A DNA stretch of 64,000 nucleotides. It comes from Streptomyces sp. ISL-96. Its GTDB lineage: Bacteria; Actinomycetota; Actinomycetes; Streptomycetales; Streptomycetaceae. Location of the stretch: contig NZ_JAGGPA010000042.1 in assembly GCF_018614035.1 (NCBI RefSeq), positions 113,842 through 177,841 on the forward strand, written 5' to 3'. Every line of letters begins with the position of its first letter. The stretch's first letter is position 1. This document shows, piece after piece, positions 1 to 8,200 of this stretch. The translations under genes and the position numbers were made by a program. The notes under the pieces were generated by a model. The model worked only from the letters and a program-made list of their open reading frames with translations. It ran no database searches and had not been told where the DNA came from.

Positions 1-30
1 AGGTTAACTTAGGTAAGCCTAACTTAACCT
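1..30. promoter_or_regulatory. Extended DmdR/IdeR-type iron box
   Basis: A nearly perfect 30-bp palindrome in which 12 of 15 base pairs match. It contains the 19-bp box TTAGGTAAGCCTAACTTAA at 9-27, close to the streptomycete consensus TTAGGTTAGGCTCACCTAA. The length suits two overlapping repressor dimers, as described for IdeR-family regulators. It abuts the ribosome-binding site of the gene starting at 46, so bound repressor should block that gene in iron-replete cells. It may also serve a gene to the left of the window. Confidence 0.85.
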
Positions 31-45
31 GGAGGGGTGGCTCGG

Positions 46-777
46 ATGGATGTTACGGACGCGTGCGCGGGCCAGCCGACCAACGGCGAGCGGGTCCGCA
101 CCGTGGTGGCCGCCGCGGGATCGCTGATGGTGGTAACGGACGGACACTCCTGCGAGTTGGCCGGTCTGCACACCCTGGACGACAGGGGACGGCTGCTGCT
201 GCGGGTGCCGGACGATTGTGCGCTGGCCGCCGAGGCCGCCCTCGCACCGCGCGGGATCCTGGCCGCAGTGCTGAAGTTCACCGACATCGCACCCACCGCG
301 GTACGCGACCGAGTGCGCGCCCGCGTGACGCTCACCGGCTGGTTCGCTCCGGTCGACGGGAACTCCCAGGAGCCCGGCGTCCAACTGCGTCTGGACTTCG
401 CACACGCCGAACTGGAAACGGCGGGAGGAACGGAAACCGTCGGCCTCGACGAACTCACCCTGGCCCGCCCCGACCCCCTGGCCGCCTACGAGGCCGACAT
501 GCTCACCCACCTTGTCGACGGCCACAGCGACGTCGTGGCCCTGCTCACTCGACTCGTGGACCCGCGGCTCGTGCAGGGAGTGCGGCGCGTCCTCCCCGTG
601 TCACTGGACCGGTACGGGATGACGCTGCGGCTCGAACACGCCAGCGCGCACCACGACGTGCGGCTGCCCTTCCCCGCTCCGCTGAGTGACGCGGCAGAGG
701 CCGGCGGCCGGATCCAGGCACTGCTCGCGGCGGCACCCGCCTGCTGCCGTCGGCACGAGTCACCGAGCCGACCGTGA
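46..777 (+). CDS. DUF2470-domain protein, iron-box controlled
   Basis: A 243-residue protein whose N-terminal part (GERVRTVVAAAGSLMVVTDG, then a small beta-barrel-like stretch) and C-terminal part (DMLTHLVDGHSDVVALL...) resemble the DUF2470 and split-barrel FMN/haem-binding proteins of the HugZ type. Members are linked to haem or iron handling, but the substrate of this one is unknown. I place the start at ATG 46 because GGAGGGG at 31-37 is a strong ribosome-binding site for it. The alternative GTG at 37 would overlap that site. A 30-bp iron box lies directly upstream, so the gene should be induced by iron limitation together with the siderophore genes. It converges on the next gene with a 12-bp gap. 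Confidence 0.75.
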   Translation: MDVTDACAGQPTNGERVRTVVAAAGSLMVVTDGHSCELAGLHTLDDRGRLLLRVPDDCALAAEAALAPRGILAAVLKFTDIAPTAVRDRVRARVTLTGWFAPVDGNSQEPGVQLRLDFAHAELETAGGTETVGLDELTLARPDPLAAYEADMLTHLVDGHSDVVALLTRLVDPRLVQGVRRVLPVSLDRYGMTLRLEHASAHHDVRLPFPAPLSDAAEAGGRIQALLAAAPACCRRHESPSRP

Positions 778-789
778 TCGACCGGCTGC

Positions 790-1431
790 TCATGCCGGGT
801 TCGGAACCTGGTCGAGGTGACTCAACCGGAGCGGGAAAGCCTCCGCCATACGGCGCCAGCCGTGGCCGCCGAAGTGGACCGAGCACCACGAACCGTCGAC
901 GAAGCCGATCTCGTGGACGCCGCCCGCCACATCACTGCGGTCCCGGATCCAGGTCACGTTGCGAACATCCGTGGCCCAGCCCACCTCGGCGGGACCGGGT
1001 ACGCCGGTGAAGGAGCGCGCCTGGGACACGTACACGAGCTGCAGGCGGCGGTCGGTGACCTGCAGCATCACGGCCCTGTTGTTCTTGGTCCGGGGCACCA
1101 GGGCGCGGGCCAGTTGGCCGGCCATGCTGCTCCAGCCGCCGTGGAGCGGCTTGCCCGGCTTCTTCTCCTCACGCTCCGTGAACGCTTCGACGAGCCTCTC
1201 GACCGGGTTCCAAGTGGCGGTGGTGAGTCTCGCGGCCCAGTACAGAGGGAGCATCAACCAGCTCCCGAGCGTGCGGCGCTCGGATCGCAGAGCGCGCGGG
1301 CGGCGGAAATAGCCGGGCAACGGCGCCCGTTCGGCCAATGCGACCCCGTGATCAGCGCGCAGCACCTCACCCGCCGGTACCAACGCCCTCGCCCGCTCGA
1401 CCGTGTCCCGGCCGCGTTCCATCCTGCTCAC
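790..1431 (-). CDS. Hypothetical protein, possible PH-like domain
   Basis: A 213-residue protein that I do not recognise. It has a basic N-terminus, a short hydrophobic stretch around residues 57-68 (SWLMLPLYWAAR) and a C-terminal region with alternating beta strands (VMLQVTDRRLQLVYVS ... HEIGFVDGSWCSVHFGG). The latter could be a PH-like fold, but this is only a guess. It starts with GTG, preceded by AAGGGA 9 nt upstream. It follows the formyltransferase in the same direction with a 36-bp gap, so it is probably cotranscribed with it and so iron-regulated. No link to siderophore chemistry is visible in the protein itself. Confidence 0.6.
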   Translation of the reverse strand: MSRMERGRDTVERARALVPAGEVLRADHGVALAERAPLPGYFRRPRALRSERRTLGSWLMLPLYWAARLTTATWNPVERLVEAFTEREEKKPGKPLHGGWSSMAGQLARALVPRTKNNRAVMLQVTDRRLQLVYVSQARSFTGVPGPAEVGWATDVRNVTWIRDRSDVAGGVHEIGFVDGSWCSVHFGGHGWRRMAEAFPLRLSHLDQVPNPA

Positions 1432-1467
1432 CAGAATTCGTCCCTTACTGTCCTGGCCGCCTGCCGG

Positions 1468-2415
1468 TCAGGGGCGGGTGGTGAGGTATCCGCCCATCGA
1501 GGTGAAGTAGTCGGTCGCGGCCATCTCCTCGCCGTCCTCCGTGCGTACGCGCTTGATCGCCAGGCCGTGGTTGCGGCCGGTGCGGGCGTCGGCTCCGGCG
1601 ACGATCACCACGCCGTCGCCCTCGCGGTAGAAGATGCGGCCAGGGGTGCCGCCGTAGCGGCCTTCGGACACGACCGCCGCCAGGATCTCCAGGCGCTTGC
1701 CCTTGTGGTGGGTGAACGCGCTCGGGTACGGGGCGGACTGGGCGCGCACGAGGCGTTCGAGGTCCTCGGCCGGCCAGTTCCAGTCCATGCGGATGTCCTC
1801 GGCGGACCGCTTGTGGAAGAAGGTCGCCTGCGACCGGTCCTGCTTGGTGAATTCGGTCTCGCCGGCGGCGATGCGGCCGAGTGCGCCGACCGTGACCGGG
1901 GCGATGAGGTCGACGGTCTTGTGGAACAGGTCGGTGGCCGTGTCCGTCGGTTCGACCGCCACCGCGCGCTGCACCACGATGTCTCCGGCGTCGAGCTCGC
2001 CGTCCATCATGTGCGCGGTGACGCCCACTTCACGCTCGCCGTTGATCAGGGCCCAGATCAGCGGGGAGAAGCCCGCGTACTTCGGCAGCAGCGAGTCGTG
2101 CACGTTCAGCGTGCCGTGGCGGGGGAGGTCGAAGATGCGCGGCGGAATCCACGTCCGCCAGTTGTTCGCCACGATGATGTCCGGGGCGGCCTCCTTGAGG
2201 GCCAGGAACAGTTCCTCGTCGTCCGGCCGGTTGCGGATCAGCACGGGTACGCCGTGCTCCTCGGCGAGGTCGGCGACCGAGTCGCTCCAGATCTTCTCGT
2301 ACGCGTGCTCGCTCTTGGGGTGCGTCACGACCATCACCACGTCGTGCTCGGAATCCAGGAGAGCTTGCAGGGTGCGGTGCCCCCAGGTCTGATAACCGAA
2401 CATGACGACCCGCAT
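1468..2415 (-). CDS. Siderophore formyltransferase (Fmt/CchA family)
   Basis: A 315-residue enzyme of the methionyl-tRNA formyltransferase fold, predicted to formylate N5-hydroxyornithine using 10-formyl-tetrahydrofolate. The catalytic triad is visible as N104, H106 (LNVHDSLLP) and D142 (GELDAGD). Its spacing is identical to N108/H110/D146 of E. coli Fmt. I choose the ATG at 2415 because AGGAGG lies just upstream; an upstream extension to 2460 has no support. It is divergent from the ornithine monooxygenase and has its own iron box at 2453-2471. CchA of the coelichelin pathway is the closest known counterpart. A housekeeping Fmt is less likely given the operon context and the long insert-bearing C-terminus (KQDRSQATFFHKR...). 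Confidence 0.9.
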   Translation of the reverse strand: MRVVMFGYQTWGHRTLQALLDSEHDVVMVVTHPKSEHAYEKIWSDSVADLAEEHGVPVLIRNRPDDEELFLALKEAAPDIIVANNWRTWIPPRIFDLPRHGTLNVHDSLLPKYAGFSPLIWALINGEREVGVTAHMMDGELDAGDIVVQRAVAVEPTDTATDLFHKTVDLIAPVTVGALGRIAAGETEFTKQDRSQATFFHKRSAEDIRMDWNWPAEDLERLVRAQSAPYPSAFTHHKGKRLEILAAVVSEGRYGGTPGRIFYREGDGVVIVAGADARTGRNHGLAIKRVRTEDGEEMAATDYFTSMGGYLTTRP

Positions 2416-2452
2416 GGGGTTCCTCCTCAGAGCAGTAATGGACGAACGCAAG

Positions 2453-2471
2453 TAAAGCAAGCCTTACCTAA
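2453..2471. promoter_or_regulatory. Iron box of the formyltransferase gene
   Basis: On the minus strand the site reads TTAGGTAAGGCTTGCTTTA. Its left half matches the DmdR/IdeR consensus fully and its right half is degenerate. It lies 38 bp upstream of the formyltransferase ATG, overlapping the expected promoter. Confidence 0.75.
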
Positions 2472-2556
2472 GGATGCAACGGCGCATGATTTTGGGCTGT
2501 GTTTGCCTCCATGACCCACTGCTTGTCCGATTTGCCCCGTCGACAGGTTCGCCAGA

Positions 2557-2575
2557 TCAGGTTAGCTTTACCTAA
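2557..2575. promoter_or_regulatory. Iron box of the ornithine monooxygenase gene
   Basis: TCAGGTTAGCTTTACCTAA matches the 19-bp DmdR consensus at 15 positions. It lies 88 bp upstream of the monooxygenase start. Together with the site at 2453-2471 it makes the divergent intergenic region iron-responsive in both directions. Confidence 0.8.
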
Positions 2576-2663
2576 GTTCCGCTCGGCCCGCCGCTCAGTC
2601 GGCTTGCCCTGTTCTCGTTTGCCCAACGCCTGACAAGCGGCTGCCCCGCACGATGGGAGTGAC

Positions 2664-4016
2664 ATGTCACAGGCTCTTCCTGACGACGCACCACCGATCC
2701 ACGACCTCATAGGAATCGGCTTCGGCCCCTCCAATGTGGCCATGGCGATAGCGCTCAGCGAGCACAACGCACGCGTCGGCAGGCAGGAGGCGGTCACTGC
2801 TCACTTCTTCGAGCGTCAGCCGTCCTTCGGCTGGCACCGCGGCATGCTCATCGACGACGCGACCATGCAGGTCTCCTTCCTCAAGGACCTGGTGACGCTG
2901 CGAAACCCGTCGAGTGAGTACAGCTTCCTGTGCTACCTCCAGAGCAAGGGGCGGCTGGTCGACTTCGTCAACGGCAAGAGCCTCTTCCCGTTGCGGGTGG
3001 AGTTCCACGACTACTTCGAGTGGGCGGCGGCGCAGGTCGACGACATGGTGTCCTACGGGCACGAGGTCATCGCCGTGCGGCCCGTCGTGCGCGACGGAGT
3101 GGTGGAGTACGTCGACGTGACGGCCCGTTCGGGGTCGGAGGTCGTGGTCCACCGGGCCCGTAACCTCGTGATCGGCACGGGCCTGCGGCCGCAGATGCCG
3201 GAAGGCGTCGACCGTACCGACCGGATCTGGCACAACTCGGACCTGCTGGCACGCGTGGATGGCCTGGACGACGCCGAGCCGTCCCGCTTCATCGTGGTCG
3301 GAGCCGGCCAGAGCGCCGCCGAGAACGTGGCCTTCCTGCACCGCCGCTTCCCCGACGCCGAGGTGTGCGCCGTCTTCGCCCGCTACGGGTACAGCCCCGC
3401 GGACGACAGCAGCTTCGCGAACCGGATCTTCGACCCCGCTGCGGTCGACGACTACTTCACGGCCCCCGACGAGATCAAGCGCAAGCTGATGAACTACCAC
3501 GGCAACACCAACTACGCCGTGGTGGACATCGACCTGATCGACGACCTGTACCGCCAGGCGTACCAGGAGAAGGTCCTGGGCACCGAGCGTCTGCGGTTCC
3601 TCAACGTGTCCCGCATCACGGACGTCGTCGAGACCCCGGACAAGGTCCGTACGACGGTCGAGTCGCTGGTCACCGGCGAGAAGACTCCGCTGGACGCCGA
3701 TGTGGTGGTCTACGCCACCGGCTACCGGTCCGCCGACGCCCTCGGGCTCCTCGGTGAGATCGGCGAGCAGTGCCACCGTGACGACGAGGGACGGGTCCGC
3801 GTCGAGCGTGACTACCGCGTCGCCACCGACCCCGAACTGCAATGCGGTATCTACCTCCAGGGCGGCACCGAGCACACGCACGGCATCACGTCGTCCCTGC
3901 TGTCGAACACCGCGATCAGGGTCGGCGAGATCCTCGACTCGATCGTGGACCGGAGCCAGGCGCCCTCCGCCGGCCCGCTCCGCAACGCCGCCGACGAGGT
4001 CAGCACGCCCCTCTAG
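2664..4016 (+). CDS. L-ornithine N5-monooxygenase
   Basis: A 450-residue flavin-dependent N-hydroxylating monooxygenase of the PvdA/SidA/CchB family. It makes N5-hydroxy-L-ornithine, the hydroxamate precursor, from ornithine, NADPH and oxygen. The FAD-binding motif GIGFGPSN is at residues 17-24. The NADPH-binding motif VVGAGQSAAE is near residue 212. The family ATGYRS motif is near residue 351. Its length is typical of the family. The start ATG has GGGAG 4 nt upstream. It is divergent from the formyltransferase, and the two would act in sequence to give N5-formyl-N5-hydroxyornithine. Confidence 0.95.
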   Translation: MSQALPDDAPPIHDLIGIGFGPSNVAMAIALSEHNARVGRQEAVTAHFFERQPSFGWHRGMLIDDATMQVSFLKDLVTLRNPSSEYSFLCYLQSKGRLVDFVNGKSLFPLRVEFHDYFEWAAAQVDDMVSYGHEVIAVRPVVRDGVVEYVDVTARSGSEVVVHRARNLVIGTGLRPQMPEGVDRTDRIWHNSDLLARVDGLDDAEPSRFIVVGAGQSAAENVAFLHRRFPDAEVCAVFARYGYSPADDSSFANRIFDPAAVDDYFTAPDEIKRKLMNYHGNTNYAVVDIDLIDDLYRQAYQEKVLGTERLRFLNVSRITDVVETPDKVRTTVESLVTGEKTPLDADVVVYATGYRSADALGLLGEIGEQCHRDDEGRVRVERDYRVATDPELQCGIYLQGGTEHTHGITSSLLSNTAIRVGEILDSIVDRSQAPSAGPLRNAADEVSTPL

Positions 4017-4124
4017 AGACACCGTCTCCTTCGAACTCCCCCACAAACGCGCCTTCTCCGGTGGACGTCTCCCGCCGGTGGGCGTGGCACTCGCACCGTG
4101 AAAAACCCCGTGAAAGGAAGCACC

Positions 4125-5162
4125 GTGTCCACTGGTACACGCCCCGCGCTGACGAGGATCGTCAGAAACGTCCCCCGCGTGGCAGTCGCCGCTGTCGCCG
4201 CGCTCGCCCTGACCGCCTGTGGGGGAGGGGCCGACAAGCCGGAGTCCAAGTCGTCCGGGGAGGCGGACGCGAAGTCCGCCGCATTCCCGGTCACGGTGGA
4301 GCACAAGTACGGCAGTACGTCGATCGAGACGGAGCCGAAGAAGGTCGTCACCCTCGGTCTGTCGGACCAGGACGCGGTGCTGGCGCTCGGTGTGAAGCCG
4401 GTCGGTTCGGTTGACTGGTTCAAGGAGAAGCCGTACGGCAAGTGGCCGTGGGCCAAGGATCTGTGGGGTTCCTCGAAGCCGCAGATCGTCGGTGAGCGCG
4501 ACGAGTACAACATGGAGAAGATCGCGGCCCTCAAGCCGGACCTGATCGTCGCTCAGTACTCGGGCATGAAGAAGGAGCAGTACGAAACGCTCTCCGAGAT
4601 CGCCAAGGTGGTCGCCCAGCCTAAGGGCCACGAGGACTACCAGGCGCCGTGGCAGGTCATGACCAAGCAGATCGGCAAGGCGCTCGGCAAGGACGCCGAG
4701 ACCGAGAAGCTGATCTCCGGCATCGACGCGCGCTTCAAGGCCGTCCGCGACAAGCACCCGGAGTGGAAGGGCAAGACGGTCACCGTCGGCGAGCCCTACG
4801 AGCCGGGCAAGTTCTCCGCGTTCTCGCCCAAGGACCCGAAGGTCATCTTCCTGAGCGAGATGGGCTTCACCACCTCCGAGGCGTACCGCAAGGCGCTCGG
4901 CAAGGAGAACATCGCCGACCTCAGCTCGGAGCGCCTCGACGTCATGGAGGCCGACCGCACGGTCTGGCTGGGCACCCCTGAGACGGAGAAGGCCATGAAG
5001 GCCGACCCGCTCTACAAGAAGACCAAGGTCCACAAGGAGAAGCGGGACCTGTTCCTGCCGTACGACAGCCCGGACATCGGCGCCGCGCTGTCCTTCAACA
5101 CCGTGCTGAGCATCCCGTACGCCGTCGACCAGGTCGTACCGATGCTCGAAGCCATCAAGTAG
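4125..5162 (+). CDS. Ferric-siderophore-binding lipoprotein
   Basis: A 345-residue periplasmic-binding-type protein (FecB/FepB family) that should capture the ferric siderophore outside the membrane. The signal peptide ends in the lipobox LTAC with the lipidated cysteine at residue 32 (NVPRVAVAAVAALALTAC). The mature part has family features such as KVVTLGLSDQDAVLALGVKPVG, NMEKIAALKPDLIVA and VDQVVPML. I prefer GTG 4125, which has GAAAGGAAG just upstream, over GTG 4098. It lies 108 bp downstream of the monooxygenase with no iron box between, so it probably shares its transcript. Its membrane partners are encoded about 20 kb away at 24.9-27.9 kb. Confidence 0.92.
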   Translation: MSTGTRPALTRIVRNVPRVAVAAVAALALTACGGGADKPESKSSGEADAKSAAFPVTVEHKYGSTSIETEPKKVVTLGLSDQDAVLALGVKPVGSVDWFKEKPYGKWPWAKDLWGSSKPQIVGERDEYNMEKIAALKPDLIVAQYSGMKKEQYETLSEIAKVVAQPKGHEDYQAPWQVMTKQIGKALGKDAETEKLISGIDARFKAVRDKHPEWKGKTVTVGEPYEPGKFSAFSPKDPKVIFLSEMGFTTSEAYRKALGKENIADLSSERLDVMEADRTVWLGTPETEKAMKADPLYKKTKVHKEKRDLFLPYDSPDIGAALSFNTVLSIPYAVDQVVPMLEAIK

Positions 5163-5175
5163 CTCCCCACCGTCG

Positions 5176-5209
5176 CGCCTGTCCGGTAACCGTCCCCACC
5201 GGGCAGGCG
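5176..5209 (+). terminator. Hairpin between lipoprotein gene and NRPS gene
   Basis: GCCTGTCCGGT at 5177-5187 pairs with ACCGGGCAGGC at 5198-5208 with one wobble, closed by a further C-G pair. There is no U-tract, so it may be a weak terminator or attenuator that lowers read-through into the NRPS gene, or an mRNA-stabilising element. Confidence 0.45.
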
Positions 5210-5285
5210 TGGCGCGCGCACGCGACCCCGTACGCCCATCGACGACTCTTCAATGACGCACCACCAGGGAAAGGCCCCTTCGACG

Positions 5286-8200
5286 ATGTTTGACGCCGAG
5301 TCGGACCGGACATCCGCTGCCGGGATACCCGTCACCGGTGGGCAATCCGGCATCTGGCTTGCCCAGCAGATCGAGCCGGACAGCTCGGCCTACAACGTCT
5401 CCTTCCTCCTGGACCTGCGCGGCGACGTCGACCTTTCCCGCCTGACCGACTCCGTGCGGCAGGCGGTCGAAGAGGCGCAGTGCCTGCATGTGCGCGTGAG
5501 CCCCGAGGGCGCGGCTCCGCGCCAGACACCCACGCGGTTCGCCGTCGACGTTCCCACCATCGACCTGCGGGACGAGCCGGATCCCGAAGGCGCTGCCGCG
5601 CAGTGGACCGAAGCCGAACGTGACCGGCCCGCCGACCTCCAGCACGGTCCGCTGTTCGCCCATGCCCTGCTCCGGCTCGCCGACGACCGCGTCCTCTGGT
5701 ACCAGCGCTACCACCACATCGTCAACGACGGCGCAGGCATCGCGCTGATCACCCACCGGGCCGGCGAGCTCTACACCTCCGGCGCGGAGGCCGGTGACAC
5801 GGACTGGGCGCTGTCCCGGCTGGTGGACGCCGACCGCACCTACCGGGAGTCGGAGCGCTACCAGGCGGATCGCGCGTACTGGCTGAGCCGGCTTGCCGAC
5901 CGGCCGGAGCCCGTACGCCTCGTCGAACGCGCGTCGGCGCCGATGACGCGGCGGATCCGCCGCACGGCGGAGCTGTCAGCGCAGGACACCGCCCGGCTGC
6001 GGGGCGCGGCCGCAGGCGCGGGCGTCCGGCCTTCCCGTCTGCTGGTGGCTGCCGTGGCCGCCTACCTGCACCGGGTCACCGGCGAGCAGGACCTGGTGCT
6101 CGGCCTGCCGGTGACGACCCGGCAGGACGCCGGGTCGAGGGATGTCCCCGGCATGGTGTCCAACGTCCTCCCGCTGCGGGTGGCGGTCCGCGGGAGCATG
6201 ACCGGCTCCGAGCTCGTGGAGGCGGTGCGCTGCGCGGTCGCCGAGACGGTGGAGCACGGCCGATACCGTGCCGAGGACCTGGCGAGGGACCTCGGGCTGG
6301 TCGACGGCGTACCGGAACTCGTCGGCCCCACGGTCAACATCCTGCCCGGCGGCGAAGGACTGCGCTTCGGCGACCACGAGGCCGACCTCAAGCCCGGCTG
6401 GCTCGGCCCGGTCAGCGATCTGGCGGTCACCGTCGACGAGTCCCGCGCGGGCGAGAACATCCGTATCCACTTCGACGCGGACGCGGCGGTGTGCGACCAG
6501 CGGACGCTGACCGACCACGAGCGCCGTTTCCTCATGCTGCTGGACGCCCTCGTCGAGGGGATGGACCGCCCCATCGGTCACATCGAGCTGACGTCCGGCG
6601 CGGAGCGGGCGCAGCTGCTCGACGTGTTCGGAGCCGCGCCGTGCGACGCCCCCGAACTGTCCTGGCCCGCCGCGTTCGAGCGGCAGGTACGCCGCTCGCC
6701 GGACGCCGTCGCGCTCGTGTGCGAGGACCAGGAGCTGTCGTACGCCCAGCTCAACGCAGCGGCGAACCGGCTGGCCCGCCTGCTGATCGCGCGCGGTGTG
6801 CGCGACGAGGACGTCGTCGCCGTGGCCGTGCCGCGCTCGCCCGAGCTGGTGGTCTCCCTGCTGGCGGTGATGAAGGCGGGAGCGGCGTATCTGCCGCTGG
6901 ACGCCGACCACCCCCAGGACCGGATCGCCTACATGCTGTCCGACGCCGGCGCGCGGACCGTCGTCACCACGCGCGAGCTGGCCGGTGCACTGCCCACCGC
7001 GCCCGGCGTCGGCCACGTACTGCTCGACGACCCGTCCGTGGCCGCCGAGTCCGCCGCGCTGGACGGTTCGGACCCCGGCCTGCCGATCGCCCTGGACCAG
7101 GCCGCGTACGTCATCTACACCTCGGGCTCCACCGGCCGTCCCAAGGGCGTCGTGGTCTCGCACGACGGGGTCGGCAGCCTGATCGCCACAGCAACCGAGC
7201 GGATCGGCATCGACGCGGACAGCCGCGTCGTGCAGTTCGCCTCGGTCGGCTTCGACGTGACGGTCTGGGACCTGATCATGTCGCTGTGCGTCGGCGGCCG
7301 GATCATCGTCGTCCCCACCGAGCGCCGCGTCGCCGGGCCCGCCCTGACGGATTACATCGCGGAACACCGCGCCACGCACATGATCCTGCCGCCGTCGCTG
7401 GTGTCTGCGCTGCCGCAGGAGTGCGAGCTGCCCGACGGGGCGGTGCTCGTGGTGGGCACCGAGTCGGTGCCGAGCGAGCTGATCGCCCGCTGGGGCGGGC
7501 GGCTGCGCGTCGTCGTCGCGTACGGACTGACCGAGGCCACGGTCAACTCCACGCTGTGGCTCGCCGAGCCCAACTGGCAGGGGCCCGCGCCGATCGGCGT
7601 ACCCGACCCCAACACCCGTACGTACGTGCTCGATTCGGCGCTGCGTCCCGTCCCCGTGGGAGTCGAGGGTGAGCTGTACGTCGGTGGCCGCGGCCTGGCC
7701 CGCGGCTACCTGGGCCGGCACGGTCTGACCTCGGAGCGGTTCGTCGCCGACCCGTTCGGGCCGTCGGGTGCGCGGATGTACCGCACCGGCGACCGGGTGC
7801 GCTGGAGCGCCGACGGTGACCTGGAATTCCTCGGCCGCGCGGACGGCCAGCTCAAGATCCGCGGTCACCGGATCGAACCGGGCGAGATCGAGAGCGCGTT
7901 CATGGCGTGCCCGGGCATCGCCCAGGCAGCGGTCCTCGTACGGGAGGACCACCGGAGTGTGAAGCGCCTCGTCGCCTATCTGGTGGGTGGCGGGCACGCG
8001 GATGCCGACGCTTCCGTCGCGGCGGCGCGGGTACAGGTGGCGGAGGCGCTGCCGGACTACATGGTGCCGTCGGCACTCGTCGTACTGGACGGGCCTCTTC
8101 CGCTGACGCCCAACGGAAAGCTCGACACCCGGGCGCTGCCCGAGCCGCAGTGGACGGCGATGACCGGTGACGCCGAGCCGACGACGCCGGCCGAGGCGGC

